Below, piece after piece: positions 45,501 through 51,833 of a DNA stretch of 64,000 nucleotides; position 1 is the first letter of the stretch; every line of letters starts with the position of its first letter. Location of the stretch: positions 1 to 64,000 of the forward strand of contig JAFSTO010000040.1 in NCBI GenBank assembly GCA_017450435.1, given 5' to 3'. This DNA is from Paludibacteraceae bacterium (GTDB lineage Bacteria; Bacteroidota; Bacteroidia; Bacteroidales; Paludibacteraceae). Position numbers and translations under genes: made by a program. The notes under the pieces were generated by a model. The model saw only the letters and a program-made list of their open reading frames with translations, was not told the origin of the DNA and ran no database searches.

Positions 45501-46097
45501 CTTACCTTGCCAAATGACCGTGTCAACAAATGAGTGTTCTGCTGCGGCTGACGTCAGGGTCATGGGGGACAACGTGACCGAGGATACGGTTGCTTTCCAA
45601 CCACTGATGGCTTTCGCATATTTATAATGATAACATACTGACAAGGCACCGCTTGCATCAGAAGATATATAGGTCTTTTCGGTAAAGGTGCCGTCTAATT
45701 TTTCTATCATTTTGTCTGTTGACGGAAACTCGGTTGCAACAACTCCTGAGGTTGTAGTAGGATAGGTGACGGAGCTGACATCAAATATCCCGTCATAGAT
45801 TTTCAAATAAGCCGGCCAACTTGCACCGTCGTTGCGAACGTCGATGTTTTCAAATTCAATTTTGATTGAATTGCCGGGTTCTGCCGGTTGGAAGATTGTT
45901 GTGGCAAACGAGTTGTTAGAGCTACTACTGCTGATGCTTGTGTAGCCGTTCATGTCATAAAAAGTGACCGGACTGCCGGCGCTTACCATGATTGTTTGAT
46001 GACCGAATTGTGGCATTCGCACATCTTCTGCCTTCAGCATGTGAGGCAGAATAACAAAGGCTAATAATAGCCAAAAGAAAGTCTTAAATTTGTTCAT
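39522..46097 (-). CDS. Giant riboswitch-controlled T9SS-secreted protein: CUB-like modules, beta-helix, DUF4465
   Basis: 2191 residues with a signal peptide (FWLLLAFVILPHMLKA). Layout by eye: four CUB-like beta-sandwiches starting at about residues 35, 340, 630 and 905 (recurring YDDGG, F.P...G..V.I.F, IYDG and GSLTV blocks); interleaved modules resembling the sialidase-associated BNR_assoc_N domain (IKLYIG, VRIYLTP, LREGDNYLWVACDIS); a right-handed parallel beta-helix at about 1150-1530 (many LTIKNCSF, LTVEGNNI repeats); FN3/Ig-like modules at about 1590-1780; a DUF4465 domain at about 1790-2013; and a type A T9SS C-terminal sorting domain at about 2115-2191 (RVFPTLVSRTVNV ... IKVITKHGTTVTKIIKQ). 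It has its own cobalamin riboswitch and promoter and is monocistronic. It is probably exported and anchored to the cell surface when B12 is scarce. Its substrate or ligand is unknown. Confidence 0.9.
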   Translation of the reverse strand: MNKFKTFFWLLLAFVILPHMLKAEDVRMPQFGHQTIMVSAGSPVTFYDMNGYTSISSSSSNNSFATTIFQPAEPGNSIKIEFENIDVRNDGASWPAYLKIYDGIFDVSSVTYPTTTSGVVATEFPSTDKMIEKLDGTFTEKTYISSDASGALSVCYHYKYAKAISGWKATVSSVTLSPMTLTSAAAEHSFVDTVIWQGKQDVSLSGFSITTDGYSSPVMLQSVSFTTSGSGVIDASDIKLYIGQAASVAELTLLDGTISENDGILIYNLTTPQPLTNGKNIFCLGSDVLSGAPYDATTTINITGITTSLGVFADFEKTTPATLTVQPVILMSENAAYDVSRDLYFYDDGGKNGKINSGFSGVVTFRPKTNGKKVQINFSKISLHYTEYAASSTDRVDHLYIYDGSGTTGTLLFSGDKEGGEFSNITIKSTALDGSLTVKHTNNVSISSQLKDGWESVVSEFTPVAMIAESAEQLPAAVTESQAGATNVPILGFNMKTQNTEPALTIKQLLLNLNNTFERVSHVRIYLTPSATELYDSRMIGEADVLTDNVVVEITNGIPLREGDNYLWVACDISADAVNEERITIVPVKAVFYDNSDFRSFDNIRGNVVVNNTAVQACGSQTFNINGIWQYTHTAASEYSSNYKAENCEQIIVFKPATEGNLIEINYSDFDVYYSSSSYGTKAKYIVYSGEGTSGTKLWELDNNGKRPYYLRSASPDGALTVVFNPNTTSSYYVAGGWHAAVSEYTPHDMAVDSISVEQASTKLVTPGEEQAQLLYINIKTLGTLNPLILENITISLKGTSANIDSVYLLKEDVVLAVKPSAETVMLELPADYVLQEYDNNLTIAASIKQNATIETIVDAALLYTRIDGQNISAENADPAGSRIIKNVLYLSQGDNGTFTIGSNSLMFYDDGGDDRTYTKGLEGYVTFVPEHEGYAVEAEVKNYKLSNGADVKIYYGTSHEGSADATISYNYSSPNKYVGDIYVSSATDGSLTIYFKDGSYGSANDGWEIEIREHLLVDLSIDSVYSTDISDALQTVGAKDLKMLKVAVSVSGDRTPITIDALTLTSNENVTSTKIYQTGTIDRFADTELFVSPYTISERGTYYFWVTADASATADDDDIVSVKLLSLASGSQSIQPTVSETAQTKLAHGMSGIYTIGNDGDFRNVQTAVDAMNILGIEGNVVFVVNTGTYNEHITFNDVVGTSAAAHITFQSATGKASDVIFRSNETSDSEGVWTINGTDYLTLKNITFSTEQTGYAACLVLKNQSHHATLDGCVFTTSVRGSNTSQNCHLIRVISEDADNANCDNLTIKNCSFNGGYYALNFSQGSYATHPHRNNYTVQGNTFTNQEKTGIYCNALKNLTVEGNNIVCEGIEANDARALDVRIMSGHYVIAGNTITLKCNGGYANAIYFATNGATNCAEGSVVDIYNNAVYVETTANSPSSCLRLKWQREVNVSYNTLLINGTYTSTSTLWLENFNNLQLKATNNIIQNNGTGNCIFGVKGTYSHNALYSASGAINNTKTTFSDWLAAVDATAEDGNLNEQTLFASNSLLLLRNAGNLISGVNIEGITKDITGKTRAATPTIGAYEYDSSLFVVPTMTNGYPHIQNVTDTTAEIVLLSSSHGNAKVVVLPATADIPDVNTIITSGRDVHLTSDIAVTFQAGGLTEETEYKAYIVLLSPLGDASDTVLSSASFTTAWTIRPIVLEPIADIWVDEGSEINLTAIITQEYAQARPYSFVWYTVFGDTLANSSVLLTTAEQTTEYVCQVSDTKGQSAYLTTTIRVRRESTPAGFEEYTLSGSNRHVETAWADNTPAWLYSGTYAFANTPNKKWDAYNGYAISSDTGAEATGNYAIDQFRSAAGGAYEGDNFAVAYYSAPFTWGFAGYADTVRLSNIGEPQTISGFYITNTAYTQNAVLNGDYANPAFGKKNKTGDETQADYLLLTVSGYNDNNLTGTFDFYLADYRDSNADEHYSLDTWQWLDLTSLGQVTELRFDMFTTKSDEYGFTTPTYFALDNFGGKPHIDTLATLYINDTRTINLSDYFEHEARGKVTYDIVSKEESGITAYLTLDGSLTLTLSSNSDSATQLLIRSSQRGKQQYKLFSFSYEGTAVGYDRAAADCRVFPTLVSRTVNVSSENSATINVYAADGRCIKSTQSNGNISINTDTWQAGPYWIKVITKHGTTVTKIIKQNN

Positions 46098-46129
46098 ATC
46101 ATTGCTAATTTATTTATATAAAGACGAGT

Positions 46130-46184
46130 TGGAATAATAAAAACAACACACCTATCCTCGGTTGTCCGCAACCGAGGATAGGTG
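46130..46184 (-). terminator. Attenuator-like terminator between riboswitch 2 and the giant gene
   Basis: Read on the - strand, ACACCTATCCTCGGTT and AACCGAGGATAGGTGT form a perfect 16-bp stem with a 6-base loop, followed by GTTGTTTTTATTATT, only about 50 bases before the ATG at 46097. There is no T-run on the + side. It is best read as the expression platform of riboswitch 2. Confidence 0.8.
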
Positions 46185-46309
46185 TATGTTAAATACTTGT
46201 CAACGACTTCAATCGTTGAATGGTGGTATACACCGGCAAATGTTTTTGCTCGAAAACAAGTCATTATTAAGCCCGTTACGCGAGAGCTGTTACAATGTAA
46301 ATGTTTTCG

Positions 46310-46510
46310 GGAGGTCTTCTGACTTAATCCGCCGTCTTTGCTGCCTTCCCGGCAACCGGACATCTCTGTCCATGTTGTTTGTCCAGTGGCATGTCAGCGT
46401 TTGTCTGACAAAAATGCAAATAGGCTTTCGGATATCACAGCAGCGCGTCTGTACAGGAATGGAGAAAAATACTCTTGTCCTTTGTGCTTCTCTTCACCTG
46501 TTTCCCTTTT
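46310..46510 (-). promoter_or_regulatory. Cobalamin riboswitch 2, upstream of the giant gene
   Basis: The same conserved blocks as riboswitch 1: GGGAAACAGGTGAAGAG (near 46507-46491), CCTGTACAGACGCGCTGCTGTGA, B12 box GCCACTGG (46390-46383), CCGGGAAGGCAGC and GTCAGAAGACCT (46323-46312). It is compact, about 196 nt against 274 nt for riboswitch 1. The 742 bases between the giant gene and the next gene hold the attenuator, this aptamer, its promoter and repeat copy F. Confidence 0.95.
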
Positions 46511-46646
46511 CCGAAAACTATGTGTTTTATGTTGTTATTCTATTTTACACGGAAAAAACAAATGTATTTGCAGATTTTGACGCAGTTACCTATGTCGTCT
46601 GTAAAATAGTTTGTATTCATCTGTGGTATTTAATCCTTTCTTTGTG

Positions 46647-46678
46647 CAAAGTTACTGCTTTTTTTCGAGTCCGACAAA
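46647..46678 (-). promoter_or_regulatory. Promoter of the giant gene
   Basis: On the - strand, TTTG at 46678-46675, 20 bases, TAACTTTG at 46654-46647. Confidence 0.7.
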
Positions 46679-46710
46679 CAAATCAGACAAATTCTTTCTA
46701 ATCAAGAGAC

Positions 46711-46759
46711 CGGACACGCTTCCGACCTTGTACCGCCCATGGTAGAAACGGTGTTTTAG
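46711..46759 (-). repeat. Dispersed hairpin repeat family, copy F (inverted orientation)
   Basis: On the - strand AACACCGTTTCTACCATGGG then CGGTACAAGGTCGG, aligned to the right half of copy C and to copy A. The left arm is lost. Confidence 0.6.
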
Positions 46760-46839
46760 TCAAAAAATGTAACATCCAAAAACGTTACAACCATTCAAAA
46801 AAATTAGTGGACAGTAGTGTTCTTCTACCGTTGGCGGTC

Positions 46840-47778
46840 TCACAGCTTATAGTTTTCTATGTCAATAAGATTATTGACGATAGCGTAGATGGTTAAGCCT
46901 GCAGTGGAGTGAATCTTTAGTTTTTTGCTTATGTTTTTTCTATGACTGATGACAGTGTGCGGTGATATACATAGTACGTCAGCAATTTCTTTATTACTGA
47001 GTCCTTTGACGACCTGCACAAGGACATCGTTTTCTCTGTCAGAGAGTGCTTCAGCAGCTGTGGACTGCGACATTGTAAGAGTCTTTTTAGGTGTGTGTTT
47101 TTTTAGTTGTCGTACAGCCGGCAGCAGTATTACGTCCTCTATAGCGCAGTGCGTGGCAAGTTCGTGTTCGGTGTTAAAGATATCGTATAGTGCAGAGTTA
47201 AGAAGATTGTTCTGCTCTGTTTCGGGGTAGTATTTAATAATCAGGCTTTTGAGTTCTGATAACTTGTTGGCAATATGTTGGTCATCTACAGCCCTGTGCT
47301 GGTGTGCGAAGACCTCTATTGACATCTCAGGTTCCTCTCCTCGCAGCATCTGCTCCACATAAGGAAACATCTGTTCATTTTCGTGTTGCATGTGAATAGA
47401 AATCTCGTTGACGTATTCATCGAAGAATCGAATGATAAGCATTGGAATCTTCGATTCCGGGTTGCTGTAGTTGATAGCTTCAATCAGTTTCTTGCGAAGC
47501 ATGGGAAAGACAAATTCGAAGAAATATGAGTGTGCGTTTCTTAGATATGCTATGAGGGTAGGAAGTGATAGTTCGGCGAAATTTATATAGTTGTTGAGTT
47601 TATCTTCCTCAGTAGCACGGTAAAATAGTTCGTAATTAACCACTGTAAGAAAAGTAAGTGTGTGTATATTATGTTCGTTGCACACTTCTCTGATGGTCTT
47701 TTCTCCGACACCGAGTGGCAGACCGAATCTGCCTATTATTTGCAAAGCTTCGTGCTCGTGTGCGATGAGGTCACACAT
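46840..47778 (-). CDS. RIC/hemerythrin-like sensor fused to a LuxR-type HTH regulator
   Basis: 312 residues from the ATG at 47778, preceded by AAGGAGA; the ATG 21 bases upstream is less likely. Residues 1-60 resemble the ScdA/YtfE N-terminal region (GVGEKTIREVCNEHNI) but lack its Cys pair. About 70-220 is a four-helix hemerythrin-like domain with candidate di-iron ligands in NAHSYFFEFVFP, HMQHENEQMFP, HQHRAVDD and HELATHCAIEDVILLP. The C-terminal about 65 residues are a LuxR HTH (LSDRENDVLVQVVKGLSNKEIA, SPHTVISHRKNISKKL). Hemerythrin-like RIC proteins deal with nitrosative and oxidative damage to iron centres, so this is probably an NO- or O2-responsive transcription factor. The targets are unknown; it is monocistronic. 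Confidence 0.85.
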   Translation of the reverse strand: MCDLIAHEHEALQIIGRFGLPLGVGEKTIREVCNEHNIHTLTFLTVVNYELFYRATEEDKLNNYINFAELSLPTLIAYLRNAHSYFFEFVFPMLRKKLIEAINYSNPESKIPMLIIRFFDEYVNEISIHMQHENEQMFPYVEQMLRGEEPEMSIEVFAHQHRAVDDQHIANKLSELKSLIIKYYPETEQNNLLNSALYDIFNTEHELATHCAIEDVILLPAVRQLKKHTPKKTLTMSQSTAAEALSDRENDVLVQVVKGLSNKEIADVLCISPHTVISHRKNISKKLKIHSTAGLTIYAIVNNLIDIENYKL

Positions 47779-47848
47779 TTTATTTGTCTCCTTATACATG
47801 TTGTTGATGTTTGATTATTGGTGTTATCTTTGAGAGAGGCTTAGCTCT

Positions 47849-47902
47849 GAGAGATGGTGAAAAACAGCGTCTCTACTGTGGACGGTCTCACATCTCACAG
47901 CG
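47849..47902 (+). repeat. Dispersed hairpin repeat family, copy G
   Basis: GAGAGATGGTGAAAAACAGC then GTCTCTACTGTGGACGGTC, followed by a second CTCACA-type stretch. Diverged, but with the same arm order. Confidence 0.5.
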
Positions 47903-47919
47903 TCGGTGGTCTCACATAC

Positions 47920-49332
47920 TTATATTTCTATTGTTTGTCCCTTTTCAGGTATAGTGATGTTGTTGTACCCTGCTTGTTGTAGTTTGTCCGCGAACGCTTT
48001 TTGTGCGTCATATTCGCCGTGAACGATAAATATTCCTTTCACTTTGTCGGTGTTCTGGCACTTGTAATATTGTAGCATCTCCTCGAAATCTGCATGTCCT
48101 GAGAAGCCGTCCATCTTCAAAATCTGTGCTCTAATAGGGTGTACAACACCGAAAATAGATATCTCCTTTAGTCCGGGTCGCTGAATTCTGGCGCCAAGTG
48201 ATGCTGGAGTACAATATCCCACTATAAGGACGGTGCAACGCGGGTCTTCAATGTGATAAGCAACATGTTGCTTCACTCTTCCGGCTTCAAGCATTCCAGA
48301 AGATGAGATGATGACAGCGGGGTCCGGGTCAGTGTTAAGACGAATGCTGTCTTCCGCCTTGCTTATATACGTGAGGGTGGGAAAGCCGAACGGGTCTGTA
48401 TCGTTTTGCATAACACGTTGTACGTCGGCATTCATCTCGCTTAGGTGGTCGGAGAATATTCGTGAAGCATTTACGGCAAGCGGACTATCAACATATACCT
48501 TTAGTTTGTGGGATAGTAGTCCGTGATTATAAAGGTTATTGAGAACAAAAACCAGTTCTTGTGTTCTGCCAACAGAGAATGATGGAATAATGAGTTTTCC
48601 TCCTTTCTCGACGCACGTTTCATGAATGAGTCTGCAAAGTTGCTCTTCTGCTTGGTTGTCAGGTTGGTGTCGTCGGTCGCCGTATGTGGCTTCCGTTATT
48701 AGATAGTCGCACTGTGGAAAGGCGCTGTCACGTCGTATGAGTCTGTTTTGCGGCCGTCCCATATCGCCGGTGAAGGCAAGTTTGGTGGTTTTGCCGTCCG
48801 GTTCTTCGATGGTTAGGTTGACGATGGCAGCGCCGAGCATGTGGCCGGAGCGTGTGAAACGCAGAGTAGTATGTTTGTCGATTTTGAAGTCTCGGCCGTA
48901 TTCAAGGGCTCTGAATAGATGCATACAATGTTTGGCATCGTCGGGCGAGTAGAGTGGGGTGGCGCGCTCTCTCTTGTTCTGCTTGACCATTTTTTTGTTG
49001 AACCACTCGGTGTCCTGTTTCTGGATATGTGCGCTATCCGCAAGCATGATGGTGCAGAGGTCTCTGGTCTGCGGGGTACAAATCACTCGTCCGCGAAAAC
49101 CTTGACGATAGATATATGGAATCAGTCCTGAGTGGTCGATGTGTGCATGTGACAGGATGAGGCAATCTATATCAGACGGGTTGAAACCGAGTTCGCGATT
49201 CATGCGGTCAGTCTCCAGCCCCTTGCCTTGATACATACCGCAATCCAGCAGGATACGTGTTTTGTAGGCGGTAGTAATAAGATGTTTGCTGCCGGTTACC
49301 TCACGTGCAGCACCGAGAAACTGTATTGTCAT
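47920..49332 (-). CDS. MBL-fold/beta-CASP ribonuclease-like protein
   Basis: 470 residues of the metallo-beta-lactamase/beta-CASP family (CPSF73/Ysh1-like bacterial members), predicted zinc-dependent endo/exoribonuclease acting on RNA in the cytoplasm. Zinc motif 2 is LSHAHIDHSG (HXHXDH, about residues 60-69), a further ligand His is in RSGHMLGAA (about 164) and an acidic ligand in AFTGDMG (about 185). The beta-CASP insert lies at about 215-370, and the C-terminal motifs SSGMLEAG, FSGHADFEE and IVHGEYDA close the fold. An RNA-specific role is the family expectation. Its start overlaps the stop of the GSCFA gene by 4 bases. Confidence 0.9.
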   Translation of the reverse strand: MTIQFLGAAREVTGSKHLITTAYKTRILLDCGMYQGKGLETDRMNRELGFNPSDIDCLILSHAHIDHSGLIPYIYRQGFRGRVICTPQTRDLCTIMLADSAHIQKQDTEWFNKKMVKQNKRERATPLYSPDDAKHCMHLFRALEYGRDFKIDKHTTLRFTRSGHMLGAAIVNLTIEEPDGKTTKLAFTGDMGRPQNRLIRRDSAFPQCDYLITEATYGDRRHQPDNQAEEQLCRLIHETCVEKGGKLIIPSFSVGRTQELVFVLNNLYNHGLLSHKLKVYVDSPLAVNASRIFSDHLSEMNADVQRVMQNDTDPFGFPTLTYISKAEDSIRLNTDPDPAVIISSSGMLEAGRVKQHVAYHIEDPRCTVLIVGYCTPASLGARIQRPGLKEISIFGVVHPIRAQILKMDGFSGHADFEEMLQYYKCQNTDKVKGIFIVHGEYDAQKAFADKLQQAGYNNITIPEKGQTIEI

Positions 49333-50303
49333 AGTGTTATTCGGTATTTGGTTTCAAGTTGTTGTTTAAGTGCTTGTTGCTTCTCTTTTAGTGCAGCGAT
49401 GTTTTCCGGTGAACTATGTATCGGCCGGTGATTGAGAAGCTGTTTATACTTGCTAACTTGCCCCATTGCTTCTACCGATTCTTTGGTAAAAGACCAGTCA
49501 CGGAATATCTCCCATATGTATTCTGCAGCCGAGTTAGACGGATGGCACAAGTCATCACTATACCAACGATAGTCTCGGAGCTCGTCTAAAAGAATCTCAT
49601 AAGCAGGAAAATAGGTAATATTGTGATTGGTGTGTGCTATAAGGTTGTTGATTGCAAGCTGCAGGGTACTTTTACTAATGGTATTTCCGTGTAGTCCGTC
49701 GGCTTTATGTCGAATGGGAGATACTGTAAAGATTATACGTTTATCATTGAGATACGTCTGTATTATATATTTTAAATTATCTTGAATCTCCGTAGTGGAA
49801 AGCAGTCTGCGTTGAAAGTGTGTTGCTGGCAGCTTATGACAGTTGTTGACAACTGTTGTTCGGCTGTTTCTGATGTATTCTGTTGCCGGTTGTTCTACAA
49901 GTTCGTACACCCACGCAGTGCCTAACGTAATTATCACGACATCAGCATGTCGAAGAGCTTCTGCTCCATTGTGCAGTGCGATGTTGATATTATTCAAGGT
50001 GCGTTGTTTGTCGGGTGTAGAGAATGAACCGTGATGTAAAAAAGAGTGATACAGCCCGTTAGCATAAAACAGTTTTTCTTCTGCAAAAGGTCTGTTATCA
50101 TTGAGCCGTTCGATAACAGAGCAAATACTCAGTGGGTTATATGTTGTTCCAAACGGATTGCAGCATGTATTTATACCTGATTCAGAGAGTCGCTTGCCTA
50201 TTTCGTCGGCAAAACATGAGCCGATGACAAAAAAGCGGTCATGCAGTGTCAATAGAGGATTCAATGCTTTTCTCTCAACGTATGTAAACAAGTTCACGGG
50301 CAT
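49329..50303 (-). CDS. GSCFA-family protein
   Basis: 324 residues from the ATG at 50303; the upstream TTG at 50330 lies in the -7 promoter box (TATCTTTG on the - strand at 50335-50328). The family-defining motif is at the N-terminus (FFVIGSCFADEIGKRL, about residues 25-40), with NPFGTTYNPLSI after it and TLGTAWVYE, FTVSPIRH, YFPAYEIL and SDDLCHPS further on. The fold is SGNH/GDSL-hydrolase-like: the Ser in GSCFA and the Asp-His in DDLCH are the candidate catalytic residues. Substrate unknown, possibly acyl or acetyl esters on a cell-surface molecule. It forms a unit with the MBL gene. Confidence 0.88.
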   Translation of the reverse strand: MPVNLFTYVERKALNPLLTLHDRFFVIGSCFADEIGKRLSESGINTCCNPFGTTYNPLSICSVIERLNDNRPFAEEKLFYANGLYHSFLHHGSFSTPDKQRTLNNINIALHNGAEALRHADVVIITLGTAWVYELVEQPATEYIRNSRTTVVNNCHKLPATHFQRRLLSTTEIQDNLKYIIQTYLNDKRIIFTVSPIRHKADGLHGNTISKSTLQLAINNLIAHTNHNITYFPAYEILLDELRDYRWYSDDLCHPSNSAAEYIWEIFRDWSFTKESVEAMGQVSKYKQLLNHRPIHSSPENIAALKEKQQALKQQLETKYRITL

Positions 50304-50394
50304 GTTATGCAGCACAATTTTGCTTTGCAAAGATAATAAAAATAATCGAAATCACGCTTATATTGACATTATTTAAAAATTAAACCCTCATTTT

Positions 50395-50425
50395 TTTGAC
50401 AAATCAAAAAAAAATTATATCTTTG
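50395..50425 (+). promoter_or_regulatory. Promoter of the V-ATPase subunit E unit
   Basis: TTTG at 50395-50398, 19 bases, TATCTTTG at 50418-50425; about 60-base leader to the ATG at 50488. Confidence 0.7.
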
Positions 50426-50487
50426 CAGTGAAATTGACTTATTATGTCAAGAAATGTGTGAAATAATAATCAAAAATCATATCAGAT

Positions 50488-51078
50488 ATGAACACAACAC
50501 TTCAGGAACTGACCGACAAACTCTATTCAGAGGGCGTTGAAAAGGGCAAAGAACAGGCAGCTGCAATCATAGCAGAGGCAGAGCAAAAAGCGCAAGAAAT
50601 AGTGGCTGCGGCTGAAAAGGAAGCTGCTATCAAGCTTGAGGCGGCAAAGAAAGCTGCGTCGGAGTTGGATAAAAACACTCGTTCAGAGCTCAAACTTTTT
50701 GCAGGACAATCGGTAAATGCAATCAAGACGGAAGTGATAAACTTGCTTTCTGACAAGATTGCGACAGAGGGTGTCAAAGCCGCCACTGCTGACCCGAAGT
50801 TTATGCAGAAATTGATTGCAGACTTGGCTGGCGAGTTGGTGAAGGGTGGTGAAGTGGTGATAGAGGCCAAGGACGCTGAGGGGCTGCGCAAATATGTGGC
50901 AGCCGGCGCAAAAGCTGCACTTGACAAGGGGATTGAGATAAAAGAGGTGAAGGGTATCAAGACGGAGTTTACTATCTCCCCGAAGAATGGTGGTTATAAG
51001 CTTGCGTTTGGTGATGAAGAGTTTATCGCATACTTTAAGGAGTATCTTCGCCCGCAGCTGATAGAACTATTGTTCTAA
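50488..51078 (+). CDS. atpE: V-type ATP synthase subunit E
   Basis: 196 residues of the peripheral-stalk subunit of a V/A-type ATPase. The N-terminal half (about residues 5-75) is a long Ala/Glu/Lys-rich coiled coil (KEQAAAIIAEAEQKAQEIVAAAEKEA) and the C-terminal half is the globular stalk head. It is first in a unit with DUF2764, a CotH-like gene and subunit A. The gene order fits the Bacteroidetes V-ATPase cluster up to subunit A, where it then breaks off. Confidence 0.88.
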   Translation: MNTTLQELTDKLYSEGVEKGKEQAAAIIAEAEQKAQEIVAAAEKEAAIKLEAAKKAASELDKNTRSELKLFAGQSVNAIKTEVINLLSDKIATEGVKAATADPKFMQKLIADLAGELVKGGEVVIEAKDAEGLRKYVAAGAKAALDKGIEIKEVKGIKTEFTISPKNGGYKLAFGDEEFIAYFKEYLRPQLIELLF

Positions 51079-51122
51079 GATTCTGTTAGGCAATAGGAAA
51101 CAAGCAATTATATTTATCAGTC

Positions 51123-51818
51123 ATGGGGTATGAATATTTAATAACCGGCCTTGAGGAACTACATGAGGGTGTGCCGATGCGTTTTGGTTATGAACGTCTG
51201 CTTGAGCTTTTAGAGGAGCAGATGTCGCCTTCTGATTGGGCTCTTGTGGGGGTACTTAGTCGCCGAAATGATGATCCTGCTATTCTCGCTTTGATGGAAG
51301 ATGATGCCGTCCGTGATCGTTTGGCGGAAACATCGCTTTCAGAAGACGATTTCCGTACTCAGTTGTTGTATGAACAAGGTATGCATTCGCGCAATCGCTT
51401 TGTTCGTGACTGGTTTGAGTATAATCTCAATCTGAATAACGTGATGGCGGCGGCGGTGTGTCATAAACACGGTTACGCGCCGGAAAAGGTAATTGTAGGT
51501 GACAACGAGGTGGCACAGTTGCTGCGCAAAGGCGGGGTCGCTAAGAATGCTAACCTTGCGGCTGTGTTGCCGGATTTGAAGGAGATTATAGCCGTGTCGG
51601 AAATACAAGACTTGTTAGAGCGCGAGCGTCATATTGATGCATTGCGTTGGCAGTGGATTGACAAACGCGTCCGTTTCAAGTATTTTGAGATTGATAACGT
51701 TTTGGCTTATTACCTTCAGGCTACTATTCTTCATCGTTGGGACGACCTGACAAAGGAGCAGGGCGAGCGTATCTTTAGAGAGATGCTTGCTGATATGAAG
51801 AGGGATGTTCATTTTTGA
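51123..51818 (+). CDS. DUF2764 protein, V-ATPase-associated (subunit C/d-like)
   Basis: 231 residues, all helical in appearance, without a signal peptide. The N-terminal MGYEYLITGLEELHEG and the later FEIDNVLAYYLQATILHRW (about residue 182) are typical of the DUF2764 proteins found beside V-ATPase genes in Bacteroidetes, where subunit C/d is otherwise missing. It is therefore probably the socket between rotor and stalk, though that is inference from position. It starts 44 bases after subunit E. Confidence 0.85.
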   Translation: MGYEYLITGLEELHEGVPMRFGYERLLELLEEQMSPSDWALVGVLSRRNDDPAILALMEDDAVRDRLAETSLSEDDFRTQLLYEQGMHSRNRFVRDWFEYNLNLNNVMAAAVCHKHGYAPEKVIVGDNEVAQLLRKGGVAKNANLAAVLPDLKEIIAVSEIQDLLERERHIDALRWQWIDKRVRFKYFEIDNVLAYYLQATILHRWDDLTKEQGERIFREMLADMKRDVHF

Positions 51819-51833
51819 CGGTTCAATAGTCAG

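Noticed and set aside
47824-47831. TATCTTTG on the + strand as a promoter
   Set aside because: No -33 partner at the right distance and no + strand gene follows; a chance match within the repeat region.
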